DNA of 64,000 bases from DATKCF01 sp035513345 (GCA_035513345.1 DATKCF010000035.1:62001-126000), one strand, 5' to 3'. Positions 45,451-53,294 are shown, counted from the first letter of the stretch. The notes: generated by a model from the sequence alone, not told the origin. Made by a program: numbers and translations.

Positions 45451-46980
45451 ATGACGCTGCGAACCCGGCTCAGCCTGACCATCGCGGGCATCGCACTGCT
45501 GCTGGTGTTGCCCGCGGCCTTTTCCGTCACGCAACTGCGCCAGGTGCAGGAGCTCGGGCAACTTCAGCGGCAGCAACACGGCGAAGCGTATATCGCGCTG
45601 GGCGGGCTGCAGTCGAATCTGGCCGACCTGACGCGCGCCGCGACCGAGTTCACGATCGCGACCGGTGTCGGCCTCGAGGAAGAACGACTCGCGCTGATCG
45701 AATCCAAGCGCGCCGAAATGCTCGACGCGCTCCAGCGCGCCCGGGTCAACGTCGGCAAGCTGCACAACGCGAACTACGCCGAATCGGCGAGCCTGGCCAG
45801 TGAAAGCGTCGATCACATCGGCCGGAAAACGCGGCGCGTGGCCAACCTCCTCGAGGATGACCGCCGCGATGACGCCACGACGATCCTCGAGGAGGTCAAG
45901 GCGCTGATCCGGGCGACCGATCCGGTCCTTGCCGGCATCGGTTTCGAGATCGACCGCACCAGCGAGGCCGACATCCAGAAAGCGGGCGACATCAGTATGC
46001 GCGCCGCGACGACTTCGCTGGCTGCGCTGGGCCTGTGCCTCGTCCTCGCCATCGGACTGGGCGCGTGGACCACCCGCGCACTGAGCCTGCCGATCGTCCG
46101 GCTGCGCAACGCCATGGCCGTCGTGGCTGACGGCGACTTCGACGTGCCCACGAACCTGCCATTCGAACGAAACGACGAAATCGGGTCCGCGTCCCGGTCG
46201 TTCCGCGCAATGACGCTTCAGCTCGCCGATCTCGACCGCCTCAAGGCCGAGTTCCTCAGCTTCGCGACGCACGAGCTGCGCACACCGCTCAATGTGGTCG
46301 CAGGATACGCCGAGCTGTTGCGCGATGGCGTGTACGGCCAGATGTCTGCAGAACAGCGTCAGGCGCTCGAGGCGATCCGCGACCAGACCACCGTGATCGC
46401 CAAGCTCTCGAATCAGCTGCTCGACATCGGCCGGCTCGAGGCCGGGGGACTGGACCTCGAGATTCGCAACGTCGCACCCGCCGCACTGTTGCACCGTGTC
46501 GAGCGCGCGTTTGACCCGCTGGCCAGACAGAAGAACATCCAACTCGGCTTCGAGCTGGATCCCGGCGTTCCGGACCATGTGCCCGTCGACGTGAACCGGA
46601 TCTGCGACCAGGTCCTGGGCAACCTGGTTTCCAACGCGCTCAAGTTCACGCCCGATGGCGGACATGTGCTGGTCAGGGCCCGCCAGTCCGGCCTCGAACT
46701 GTGCATCGATGTCCGGGATACCGGACCCGGCATACCCGTCGACAAGCTGCCACAGGTATTCCGGCGGTACTATCAGGTGGGCGACGAAGCGCGCCGCACG
46801 GGCGCCGGGCTCGGCCTCTCGATTGCCCTGGCCGTGGCCCGTGCTCACGGGGGCGACATCGAGGCCGAGAGCGCGTCCGACCGCGGCGCCACGTTCCGCG
46901 TTCGCCTGCCGCTCCATTCACGAGTCGCCGGCGCCGTCATCGCCACTGACGAACGGGAGCCTGCCGCTCCCACCGGCTAG
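45451..46980 (+). CDS. HAMP-domain sensor histidine kinase
   Basis: A 509-residue inner-membrane kinase. Transmembrane helix 1 is at about 7-27, a helical periplasmic sensor at about 30-185, helix 2 at about 188-208, then HAMP (LSLPIVRLRNAMAVVADGDF). The phospho-acceptor box is SFATHELRTPL (His near 274). The catalytic domain has LGNLVSNALKFTP (N box), DTGPGIP (G1), FRRYYQ (F box) and GAGLGLSIA (G2). No matching OmpR- or NtrC-type regulator follows; the next gene is an atypical response regulator behind a tRNA. The sensor layout resembles GlrK/QseE. Confidence 0.92.
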   Translation: MTLRTRLSLTIAGIALLLVLPAAFSVTQLRQVQELGQLQRQQHGEAYIALGGLQSNLADLTRAATEFTIATGVGLEEERLALIESKRAEMLDALQRARVNVGKLHNANYAESASLASESVDHIGRKTRRVANLLEDDRRDDATTILEEVKALIRATDPVLAGIGFEIDRTSEADIQKAGDISMRAATTSLAALGLCLVLAIGLGAWTTRALSLPIVRLRNAMAVVADGDFDVPTNLPFERNDEIGSASRSFRAMTLQLADLDRLKAEFLSFATHELRTPLNVVAGYAELLRDGVYGQMSAEQRQALEAIRDQTTVIAKLSNQLLDIGRLEAGGLDLEIRNVAPAALLHRVERAFDPLARQKNIQLGFELDPGVPDHVPVDVNRICDQVLGNLVSNALKFTPDGGHVLVRARQSGLELCIDVRDTGPGIPVDKLPQVFRRYYQVGDEARRTGAGLGLSIALAVARAHGGDIEAESASDRGATFRVRLPLHSRVAGAVIATDEREPAAPTG

Positions 46981-46999
46981 AGAGTCGCTCGTCTTCGAA

Positions 47000-47034
47000 G
47001 TCTGTTGCATTCGACACATTCGGAGACGAACCAC
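47000..47034. repeat. Dispersed hairpin element, altered copy
   Basis: GTCTGTTGCATTCGACAC followed by ATTCGGAGACGAACCAC. The same two blocks occur at 48190-48242 (GTCTGTTGGCATTCGA ... CACCTTCGGTGACGAACCAC), where the middle carries an extra 13 bases. The right block is the right arm of the TTCG hairpin element seen at 7087 and 47424. It sits just after the sensor kinase stop. Confidence 0.6.
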
Positions 47035-47082
47035 GAGCGCTCGATCCACAGGCCTTCGGCGCTGCCACTTCCCGTCGATAAC

Positions 47083-47378
47083 AGTCCCACTGCCGGATCC
47101 CGGCGATGGTGATGAGCTGCCTGCGGCAAGGCTGCGCGCCCGGCTGGCCCGGTCCGGCGCGCCGGATCGCCGACCAGGTGACTTTGTGCACATCCGGCCC
47201 GACGACGTGTTCGGCATCGGCCGTCCTCGCGCTCTGCCTGTACGACGCTCGCATCTACGCGCCGGACCTGCTCGAACTCGCATCCGCAGCGCATCCGTGG
47301 ACCATGCGCGATGGTCATATTGTCGCGAACCCGCTTCACTCCGGTCTCGTGGCGGACTCCGGCAGCCGGGTCGCCTGA
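47083..47378 (+). pseudogene. Possible frameshifted gene remnant
   Basis: One frame reads PLPDPGDGDELPAARLRARL and GDFVHIRPDDVFGIGRP; the next frame continues VLALCLYDARIYAPDLLELA and WTMRDGHIVANPLHSGLV to a stop at 47376-47378. Joined across a one-base shift near 47220 they read like a protein, but I do not recognise it, and there is no start signal. Could also be chance in GC-rich DNA. Confidence 0.25.
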
Positions 47379-47423
47379 CGACCGCCGCTGGCACCTTTCC
47401 CCGCGGCCGGCGTACATTGTTCC

Positions 47424-47457
47424 CTGGTGGTTCATCACTTCGGTGACGAGCCACTGG
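47424..47457. repeat. Dispersed hairpin element, copy 2 (TTCG loop)
   Basis: CTGGTGGTTCATCAC (47424-47438), TTCG, GTGACGAGCCACTGG (47443-47457): a 15-bp stem with three G-T wobbles and one mismatch, closed by a TTCG tetraloop. It ends 30 bases upstream of the tRNA gene. The core matches copy 1 at 7087-7122. Confidence 0.7.
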
Positions 47458-47487
47458 CACGGGTTTCGAAATTCTGTCTGGCCCCGT

Positions 47488-47559
47488 TGGGGTGTAGCTC
47501 AATGGCAGAGCGGCCGGCTGTTAACCGGCAGGTTGCAGGTTCGAGTCCTGCCGCCCCAG
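47488..47559 (+). tRNA. tRNA-Asn (GTT)
   Basis: A 72-base cloverleaf. Acceptor TGGGGTG (47488-47494) pairs with CGCCCCA (47552-47558), discriminator G at 47559. D arm GCTC...GAGC, anticodon arm GCCGG-CTGTTAA-CCGGC with anticodon GTT, T arm GCAGG-TTCGAGT-CCTGC. CCA is not encoded. The next gene starts 13 bases downstream, with no terminator between. Confidence 0.95.
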
Positions 47560-47571
47560 TCCATTGAAAAC

Positions 47572-48186
47572 ATGGCAAGACTCGTTGTCGCGGATGATCG
47601 CGCTCTGGTCCGGGAAGGAATCCGCCGCGTGCTGGCGGATTTTCCGGACCTGTTCGTCATCGCAGAAACGACCACAGGCATCGACCTGCTGCAGACCGCG
47701 ACGGACCTGACCGCCGATGTGGTGCTGCTCGGTGTCGTCGATGACTGGGCCCGTATCGTGGCGCTGATCCCCGCCCTGCGACGCTCAGGACTGCACGTTC
47801 TCCTGCTCGCGACGGATCCCGATCCGCGCTACGTCGGTCGCGCGATGACGGCCGGCGCGACCGGCGCCGTGACCACGGACGTATCGCCCGATGAACTGGC
47901 CGATGCGTTGCGGCGTGTGACAAGCGGCCGGCCGCCACGCAAGGGACGGCAATCCGCAACCGTCCGACCCGACCGGACGGCAAGGCCGCTGCCCGAACTG
48001 TCCGACCGCGAGTTCGAGGTCATGCGGCTGCTCGGCAGCGGTCGCAGTGTCAACGACATCGCTGACCGGCTCGGCATCAGCCCCAAGACCGTCGGCACCT
48101 ACCGCGGCCGCGTCATGGACAAACTCGGCCTCGACCGCACGGTCGATCTGGTACGCTTCGTTCTGGAGCGGGGGCTGGCGGAATGA
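47572..48186 (+). CDS. Atypical response regulator (receiver without phospho-acceptor, LuxR-type HTH)
   Basis: A 204-residue protein starting at the ATG at 47572. The fold of a NarL-type receiver is clear (LVVADDRALVREGIRRVLAD), but the phospho-acceptor aspartate is replaced by Gly54 (VVLLGVVDDW), the switch Ser/Thr by Ala (LLLATD) and the conserved lysine by Thr (GAVTTDVSPDE). The DNA-binding domain is intact: LSDREFEVMRLLGSG, NDIADRLGISPKTVGTYRGRVM. It probably works without phosphorylation. It lies directly behind tRNA-Asn with no visible Shine-Dalgarno, so it may be cotranscribed with the tRNA. Confidence 0.88.
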   Translation: MARLVVADDRALVREGIRRVLADFPDLFVIAETTTGIDLLQTATDLTADVVLLGVVDDWARIVALIPALRRSGLHVLLLATDPDPRYVGRAMTAGATGAVTTDVSPDELADALRRVTSGRPPRKGRQSATVRPDRTARPLPELSDREFEVMRLLGSGRSVNDIADRLGISPKTVGTYRGRVMDKLGLDRTVDLVRFVLERGLAE

Positions 48187-48189
48187 CCA

Positions 48190-48242
48190 GTCTGTTGGCA
48201 TTCGAGCGCGATGCTCGACACCTTCGGTGACGAACCACCAGG
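48190..48242. repeat. Dispersed hairpin element, altered copy with insertion
   Basis: Shares both blocks with 47000-47034, with 13 extra bases that create the perfect hairpin TCGAGC-GCGAT-GCTCGA (48202-48218). The right part, TTCGGTGACGAACCACCAGG, is the right arm of the TTCG element. It fills the gap between two convergent genes and could serve as a terminator. Confidence 0.6.
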
Positions 48243-48252
48243 TGCTGGCGGC

Positions 48253-49032
48253 TCAGGCCGCGACCAGCGCCAGAACCCGAAGCGGGCTGCCGCTGCCGCC
48301 GACGATCCGCAGTGGGGCGGCGATCACGATCGCGCCGCGCGCAGGAAGCCGGTCCAGGTTGCACAGGCTCGCGAGCCCGAACTTCCCCGCCCCGTGCATG
48401 ATCGTGTGGTTCGGGAACGGCGGTTCGAAGCCGCCAGCCTGGCCCGCATCCGTTCCGATCGTCTCGACGCCGACGCCGAGAATGTCACGGTCGTGCGCCA
48501 GCAGCTCGGATGTTTCCTTTGCGAAGCCCGGCGTGTGCGGGCCGTTCGCATCCGCGTTCATGAACGCGGCCGGGTCGGTTCGCCGACTCCAGTCCGTCCG
48601 CAGAAGGACCCACGACCCGGCGGGAATCCGGCCATGCTCCGCTTCCCACTGCTCGACGCGTGCGCGCGTCAGCAGGAAGTCGTTGTTCTCCGCCGATTCT
48701 GCGCTGACGTCGATCACGCACGCGGGTCCGACGAAACGGCCTGCGGGAATCGTGTCGCACGCATTGTTCTCGAGGTTCCTGCCGGTGATCCAGTGGATCG
48801 GCGCGTCGAAATGCGTGCCCGTGTGCTCGCCGAGGTGAAGCGTGTTCCAGTACCAGGCCGGCCCCCGCTCGTCGTAACGCGAGAGCTCATCCACTGTCAG
48901 CCCCGGCGAGGGCGCAAAGATGTCCGGCAGGCCGATGACCGGCGTTTCCGGCGACAGCGGTTGCGTAAGATCGACGACTTGCACTGTCCCACTGCCCAGC
49001 GTGTCCGCCAGCTGGTCGAGGATCGACTGCAC
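48253..49032 (-). CDS. Cyclase / kynurenine-formamidase-like metal hydrolase
   Basis: A 259-residue protein of the cyclase family (PF04199 type). The metal-binding motif is GEHTGTHFDAPIHW (H70, H74, D76, H80). Further marks are VVDLTQPLSPETPV at the N-terminus, PAGSWVLLRTDW in the middle and GVGVETIGTD with FPNHTIMHGAGKFG near the end. The best known member hydrolyses N-formylkynurenine, but the group is broad and the substrate is open. No signal peptide. It is convergent with the response regulator. Confidence 0.88.
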   Translation of the reverse strand: MQSILDQLADTLGSGTVQVVDLTQPLSPETPVIGLPDIFAPSPGLTVDELSRYDERGPAWYWNTLHLGEHTGTHFDAPIHWITGRNLENNACDTIPAGRFVGPACVIDVSAESAENNDFLLTRARVEQWEAEHGRIPAGSWVLLRTDWSRRTDPAAFMNADANGPHTPGFAKETSELLAHDRDILGVGVETIGTDAGQAGGFEPPFPNHTIMHGAGKFGLASLCNLDRLPARGAIVIAAPLRIVGGSGSPLRVLALVAA

Positions 49033-49061
49033 GTAGCCTCCTGTTTTCGTTGCGCGCCGCC

Positions 49062-49319
49062 CTATCGCAGAATCCGGTTACCCGTGCTCGACTGCCTGGG
49101 CGGACCCATCCGGAACCAGAGTACGAAGATCACGACCACGCCCCACGCAACGAGCAGAACGTTGGTGACACTCGGCTGATCGAACAGCATCGTCTTGATG
49201 ACGCTCGTCAGACCGAGCACCAGCCAGAACACCAGCGCAACACGGAAAACCAGGTCCGGCCAGTACCGTTTCGCGCGTGGCTTCGGGGCGCGTCCCGCGC
49301 GATCAACTTCATGCTTCAT
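49062..49319 (-). CDS. Small two-helix membrane protein
   Basis: An 85-residue protein of unknown function. A basic N-terminus (GRAPKPRAKRYWPDL) precedes two hydrophobic helices at about residues 24-42 and 51-67. The ATG at 49319 was chosen because the region upstream is not membrane-like; the Shine-Dalgarno is weak. It lies 29 bases upstream of the cyclase gene on the same strand, and may be cotranscribed. Confidence 0.6.
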   Translation of the reverse strand: MKHEVDRAGRAPKPRAKRYWPDLVFRVALVFWLVLGLTSVIKTMLFDQPSVTNVLLVAWGVVVIFVLWFRMGPPRQSSTGNRILR

Positions 49320-49894
49320 TCGGCCGGTCCATCGGCTCGGGTTGCTGCTTTCGCGTGCCACGGAATGGTAGCCCGATGTCCGGCTGCCGCCAATGGCTGA
49401 CCTGCCCGGCGAATCCTCGTCCGGGCCGGCCGGTTCACGCTGGCTGCGCCACCGTTCCTTTCGATGCTCGACCATCGCACCCCTGCCTGTCAATGAGTCA
49501 CCGTACCATCGAGAGCGCAACACAAGAGCGCAAAACAAGAGCGCAGAACTGGCCAGGATCAGCCAACTTCGGTTCGGCTGGCGCTCTCAACGGCGTTCAC
49601 CGCGGAGAGCGCGAAGAGCGCGGAGTTCTGGAGCAATCCGGCGCTTCTCAGCCATGCGGGGCGGAGGCGGGTTGACGGAGAGGGAGCAGGGTAAGAGGCT
49701 GAGGCGGAGTAGTTGGTTGACGGGAAGGGATGGGGGGCGAGAAACGCTCACCTGATCGCCCTCTCCAAACCCACCCCGAACCCTGGTCCGCCTCCCTCGT
49801 CCCATCCTTGCCGTCTCCGCGCCGCCTCCTCTCCGTCGTCGACCTCTGCACCTTGCGCGTTGTCACCGCCGGTCCGCGCAACGCGACCTGCTAC
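49320..49894. other. 575-bp spacer with purine-rich and pyrimidine-rich tracts
   Basis: No gene seen. From about 49660 to 49740 the plus strand is strongly purine-rich (G/A); from about 49757 to 49850 it is pyrimidine-rich. The purine tract contains a repeat shared with 57760-57817. Earlier, around 49608-49628, lies an AGAGCGCGAAGAGCGCGGAG simple repeat. Confidence 0.5.
49677..49739. repeat. GA-rich intergenic repeat, copy 1
   Basis: Begins GGAGAGGGAG and contains GAGGCGGAG and TTGACGGG(A)AGGGAT. It aligns over about 60 bases with 57760-57817 (roughly three quarters identical, with one short gap). Both copies lie in gene-free spacers. Confidence 0.55.
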
Positions 49895-50488
49895 TCAGCC
49901 GGCCATTGGATTCACGCCCTTCAGCCAGCGCGCGAATTCGAATCGGTTCTCCAGCAGTGTCAGGTCGGTGACGAAACCGGCAGTGCCGCGCGGCGGCTCG
50001 TAGTGCGCATCGACTTTCGCGACGATCGTGGTCAGCGTGTCAGATGCGATGGCCGCGTCGACCGCGGCCCTCAGGCCGTCGGGCGAGTCGACGGCTGCCG
50101 TGCGCGGTACGCCGGCGCCGCTCGCCATGGCCGCAATGTCACTGCCGGTCGATGTCGCTGTCGGGAACCCGCCGACCGACAGCAGGCTGCCGTTGTCGAA
50201 TACCACGTGCACCAGATTCGGCGGCCGGTAGCGCGCGAGTGTGGTCAGGCCGCCGAGATTCATGAGCACGGAGCCGTCGCCGTCGAGAACGATGACGCGC
50301 AGCTCGGGTCGCACCAGAGCAATGCCCAGCCCGAGTGACGATGCCAGCCCCATCGCGTGCTGCAGGTAGAACCAGTTCGGACGATGGCCCAGCGACTGCA
50401 GCTCGGCTGCCACCGCACCCATGATCGTGACGACGACGTTCGCCTCGAGGACCGGCCGGATCGATTCCAGCGCTTCGAGCCGCTTCAT
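49895..50488 (-). CDS. Thiamine-diphosphate decarboxylase, TPP-binding (beta) subunit
   Basis: A 197-residue protein resembling the beta half of sulfopyruvate / phosphonopyruvate decarboxylases. The ThDP motif begins at LDGDGSVLMNLGGL (GDGS at 70-73, Asn77), preceded by QHAMGLASSLGLGIAL and followed by HVVFDNGSLLSVGG. The alpha half is encoded 13 bases upstream. No other coenzyme-M or phosphonate genes are nearby, so the true 2-oxo acid substrate is unknown. Confidence 0.85.
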   Translation of the reverse strand: MKRLEALESIRPVLEANVVVTIMGAVAAELQSLGHRPNWFYLQHAMGLASSLGLGIALVRPELRVIVLDGDGSVLMNLGGLTTLARYRPPNLVHVVFDNGSLLSVGGFPTATSTGSDIAAMASGAGVPRTAAVDSPDGLRAAVDAAIASDTLTTIVAKVDAHYEPPRGTAGFVTDLTLLENRFEFARWLKGVNPMAG

Positions 50489-50501
50489 GCGCGGGACCCG
50501 T

Positions 50502-51014
50502 TCACTCTTCCCACATCAGCTCGCGGTCCAGCAGCAGCGCAACCGGGCGCAGCGCGGAACCCGCAAGCGTCAGCGCCCTGTCGATCCGGTGGCGCACTGT
50601 CGATCTGTCATCGAGCACATCGTACGGAATGCGCAGCGCTTCCAGCACATGCTCGGTCACGCCGCCGCCCTCCGTCTGCCACGGATCCCGCTCCCCCATG
50701 ACGCCTCGCCGGCTGATCAGCAGCAGCAGCGGGATCCGGTAGAGCTGCGCGCCCGACACGATGCCGTTGATCGAGGCCAGGAATCCATGATTCTGCATGA
50801 GCATCGCGGAGCGGACGCCGGCCATGTGCGCACCCATCGAAATGCCGACGCCTTCCTCTTCCTTCGCAAGACGGACCAGGATCATCGCCGGGTCGTCCTC
50901 GGCCATGCGGATGAGATGCACGAGCCACGTCTCCGGCAGCGCGGACACGAGCCGTACGCCGTTGGCCACGAGCGCGTCGTAGATCACGCGCGAGTTTTCG
51001 ATCGAGACCGGCAT
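50502..51014 (-). CDS. Thiamine-diphosphate decarboxylase, PYR (alpha) subunit
   Basis: A 170-residue protein matching the N-terminal PYR domain of sulfopyruvate/phosphonopyruvate decarboxylases. The cofactor-activating glutamate is in VRLAKEEEGVGISMGAHM (the E of EEGVGI). MLMQNHGFLASINGI and PLLLLISRRGVMGERDPWQ are family phrases. It must pair with the beta subunit encoded next to it to bind ThDP. The ATG at 51014 begins MPVSIENSR. Confidence 0.85.
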   Translation of the reverse strand: MPVSIENSRVIYDALVANGVRLVSALPETWLVHLIRMAEDDPAMILVRLAKEEEGVGISMGAHMAGVRSAMLMQNHGFLASINGIVSGAQLYRIPLLLLISRRGVMGERDPWQTEGGGVTEHVLEALRIPYDVLDDRSTVRHRIDRALTLAGSALRPVALLLDRELMWEE

Positions 51015-51110
51015 CGGGGATCACGGAGTATGCGACACGGAGCGGCACCGCCCACACCGGTCCTCGCCCATGGTACGCCGGACAGGGCGCCGGTGCAACT
51101 GCCGCCCCAC

Positions 51111-52634
51111 CTACCGGACGCCGAGCTTCCGATCGAATTCGATCAGGTCCAGGTCATCGCGGTAGGCCGTCCTCTGCGGCGCCGGCAGACGGCGCCGCAA
51201 TTCCGCATCGAACGCTTCCAGATCGCGCCCGGACGCTTCGGTCACCGTGTCGTCGCTGGAATACACGATGTCGCCTACACGACCTTCCTCCAGCCGCAGC
51301 GCGGAACGTGTGCGCTCCGCCGCCGCGAACGCCTTGCGCACGTTCGGGAATCGGAACGACAGAACGCCCGCCTCATCCGCTTCGACTTCCGCGTCGTACT
51401 CGGCAGCGAGCTGCCGAAGCTCCGACATGACGACGGCCGCACCCACGGATTCATCGAGCGCGCTGCGCACCCAGCGCGTGGCGCTATCGGAGCGGACGAA
51501 TCGGCCTTCGATGCCCGACTCGAACACCGTGCCGAGCAGCACACGGCGAACATTGCGCCTCTCGCGCTCGCGGTTCTCGCGCTGCACTCGCCAGCGCCGC
51601 ACCAGATGCACACTGAAGAACACCACGCTGAACGTCACCGGCACCCACACCAGCCCCGTCCACGCCAGCGGGCCGCCAAGTCCCAGACGCGGAAAGATGA
51701 ACCACGGCGCCGTTGCCGCCGCCACCGTGTTGAACCCGTTCATCCCTGCGACAATGATGTCGTCCTTCTTCGCGTTGCCCGTCACGGCAAGCGCCATCTC
51801 CAGCCGCCGCCACGCCGGTTCCGGCTCCCGCGCCCGGACCCGACCGTGCGCGCTCACCAGCAACTCCGGGAACACGTACACGACTTCGCCGTCCGGCGTC
51901 ACCCGCGCATCCCCGCTGTACGCTCCCATCAGTCGGCCCATCTCGTCCGTCGCCTCCGTCAACGGCAACGCCGAGAACTCGACCAGCTCCGCCGCCGACA
52001 GAACGCCCCGTCGCGATCGGATCAGCTCGACCTTCTCACGGTCCAGTGCCTCCTGCGTGACCACTGGACGGTCCGGACCAAACACGAACGCGAACACCTT
52101 CTTGTACAATGGAACCCGCTCCTGGCGGCCCCGCTCCCACCGATGTCCGTAGTACGGCCGACCGTACCGCCAGTTGTTCGTCCAGAACAGGTACCAGATC
52201 CAGAACGTCGGTATCCGCATCCGCGGACCGCGTCGGCCGCCACCGCCATCACGCGACTGCGACGCCACCAGCGCCGCAATTACCAGCGCCACGAACACCA
52301 CGAAGTAGACCACCAGCATCAGCACGATCCAGATCTTGAACGCCCCCGCAACGAACCGCTTCGCGCCTCGCTTGAACCGGGACCACCACGACTCGTGATC
52401 GCGACGAACCATGCCCCGGTCGAACTCGAATACCAGGTCGCCCTGCTCACCAACCGCCACGTGCCCCCGCAGATCACCCAGCAGCGACTTCAGCGTCAGC
52501 TCCGCACGGTCCCGCGTCACTCCCGTCGCCGCCACAAGGTCGCCCACCGTCGCACGGCCGCCCAACCCGCGCAGCGCCTTCACCGCCGTCAGACGCTCCG
52601 CCTCCGCAACCTCCACCTTCAGCTCGCCCGCCAT
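51111..52634 (-). CDS. Large membrane protein with N-terminal winged-helix-like domain, unknown function
   Basis: A 507-residue protein not recognised. Residues 5-70 look like a winged helix (LRGLGGRATVGDLVAATGVT, DRAELTLKSLLGDLRGHVAV). One strong transmembrane helix lies at about 95-117. An aromatic stretch follows (RIPTFWIWYLFWTNNWRYG). A second winged-helix-like region is at about 185-250 (RSRRGVLSAAELVEFSALP). Further hydrophobic segments lie at about 300-345. The C-terminal ~150 residues are soluble, with DEAGVLSFRFPNVRKA. The ATG at 52634 has no strong Shine-Dalgarno. It is divergent from the MarR gene. Confidence 0.7.
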   Translation of the reverse strand: MAGELKVEVAEAERLTAVKALRGLGGRATVGDLVAATGVTRDRAELTLKSLLGDLRGHVAVGEQGDLVFEFDRGMVRRDHESWWSRFKRGAKRFVAGAFKIWIVLMLVVYFVVFVALVIAALVASQSRDGGGGRRGPRMRIPTFWIWYLFWTNNWRYGRPYYGHRWERGRQERVPLYKKVFAFVFGPDRPVVTQEALDREKVELIRSRRGVLSAAELVEFSALPLTEATDEMGRLMGAYSGDARVTPDGEVVYVFPELLVSAHGRVRAREPEPAWRRLEMALAVTGNAKKDDIIVAGMNGFNTVAAATAPWFIFPRLGLGGPLAWTGLVWVPVTFSVVFFSVHLVRRWRVQRENRERERRNVRRVLLGTVFESGIEGRFVRSDSATRWVRSALDESVGAAVVMSELRQLAAEYDAEVEADEAGVLSFRFPNVRKAFAAAERTRSALRLEEGRVGDIVYSSDDTVTEASGRDLEAFDAELRRRLPAPQRTAYRDDLDLIEFDRKLGVR

Positions 52635-52757
52635 TGCTCTGCCGTGACTCCGTGTGGTTCGTCGATTCCCGGAATGCATACCTGTCTGGTGTCGATCCCG
52701 GAACCATGCGTGTTGTGTGCCGCGCTGGCTTCGACCCGTGACGGCACGGACTCGTTC

Positions 52758-52783
52758 CAAAATATTTTGCCTTGACAAATCAA
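52758..52783. promoter_or_regulatory. AT-rich promoter/operator region with two palindromes
   Basis: CAAAATATTTTG (52758-52769) is a perfect 12-bp palindrome, and TTGACAAATCAA (52772-52783) has TTGA/TCAA half-sites; the first six bases of the latter match a -35 box. They stand out as the only AT-rich patch in the spacer between the divergent MarR gene and the 51111-52634 gene. Probable binding site of the MarR protein encoded next door. Confidence 0.5.
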
Positions 52784-52808
52784 ATGATGTGCCCCACCTT
52801 CCCGCCCC

Positions 52809-53294
52809 ATGAGCCGCCGCGACGTCGAACGCGTCATGACCCTGTATCCCCGCATCTTCTTCGCGTGTCACACCCGGCACGTGCGCGATGAGCGGTCCGG
52901 CACGGTCCTGACCGCGCACCAGGCGAGCATTCTGGACCACCTCGAGGAGCGGGACCCGGTGACGGTGGGCGAGCTGGCGGATCACATGGGTGTGACGCCG
53001 GGCACGATGTCGGTGCACCTGGACCGGCTGGAGGGTCGGGGGTTCGTGAGCCGGCGGCGGAGCGAGTCGGATGGCCGGCAGGTGGAGCTTCGGCTGACGG
53101 AAGACGGCGTGCGCGTTCGTGACGCGAAGTCGGTCCTCGATCCCGGCCTGGTGAGGCGGATGCTGGACCGGTTGTCGGCGTCGGAGCGGCGGGAAGCGAT
53201 TCGTGGGCTGGCGCTGCTTGCGGAAGCCGCGCTGTCGTCGATGACGGCGCGTCCGGGCGGTGACCGGGGTGCACTCGGAGGAGGTGAACGATGA
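52809..53294 (+). CDS. MarR family transcriptional regulator
   Basis: A 161-residue winged-helix protein. LTAHQASILDHLEER, VTVGELADHMGVTPGTMSVHLDRLE and FVSRRRSESDGRQVELRLTEDG form helix-turn-helix and wing. The start ATG at 52809 lies 26 bases after the palindromes that probably bind it. Its stop overlaps the start of the SRPBCC gene by ATGA, so it likely controls that gene and perhaps the divergent membrane protein. Ligand unknown. Confidence 0.9.
   Translation: MSRRDVERVMTLYPRIFFACHTRHVRDERSGTVLTAHQASILDHLEERDPVTVGELADHMGVTPGTMSVHLDRLEGRGFVSRRRSESDGRQVELRLTEDGVRVRDAKSVLDPGLVRRMLDRLSASERREAIRGLALLAEAALSSMTARPGGDRGALGGGER

Noticed and set aside
50421..52775. A long open frame on the plus strand antisense to three genes
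   Set aside because: The translation is Arg/His/Pro-rich without domains, and the minus strand carries well-conserved proteins. Such antisense frames are normal at this GC content.
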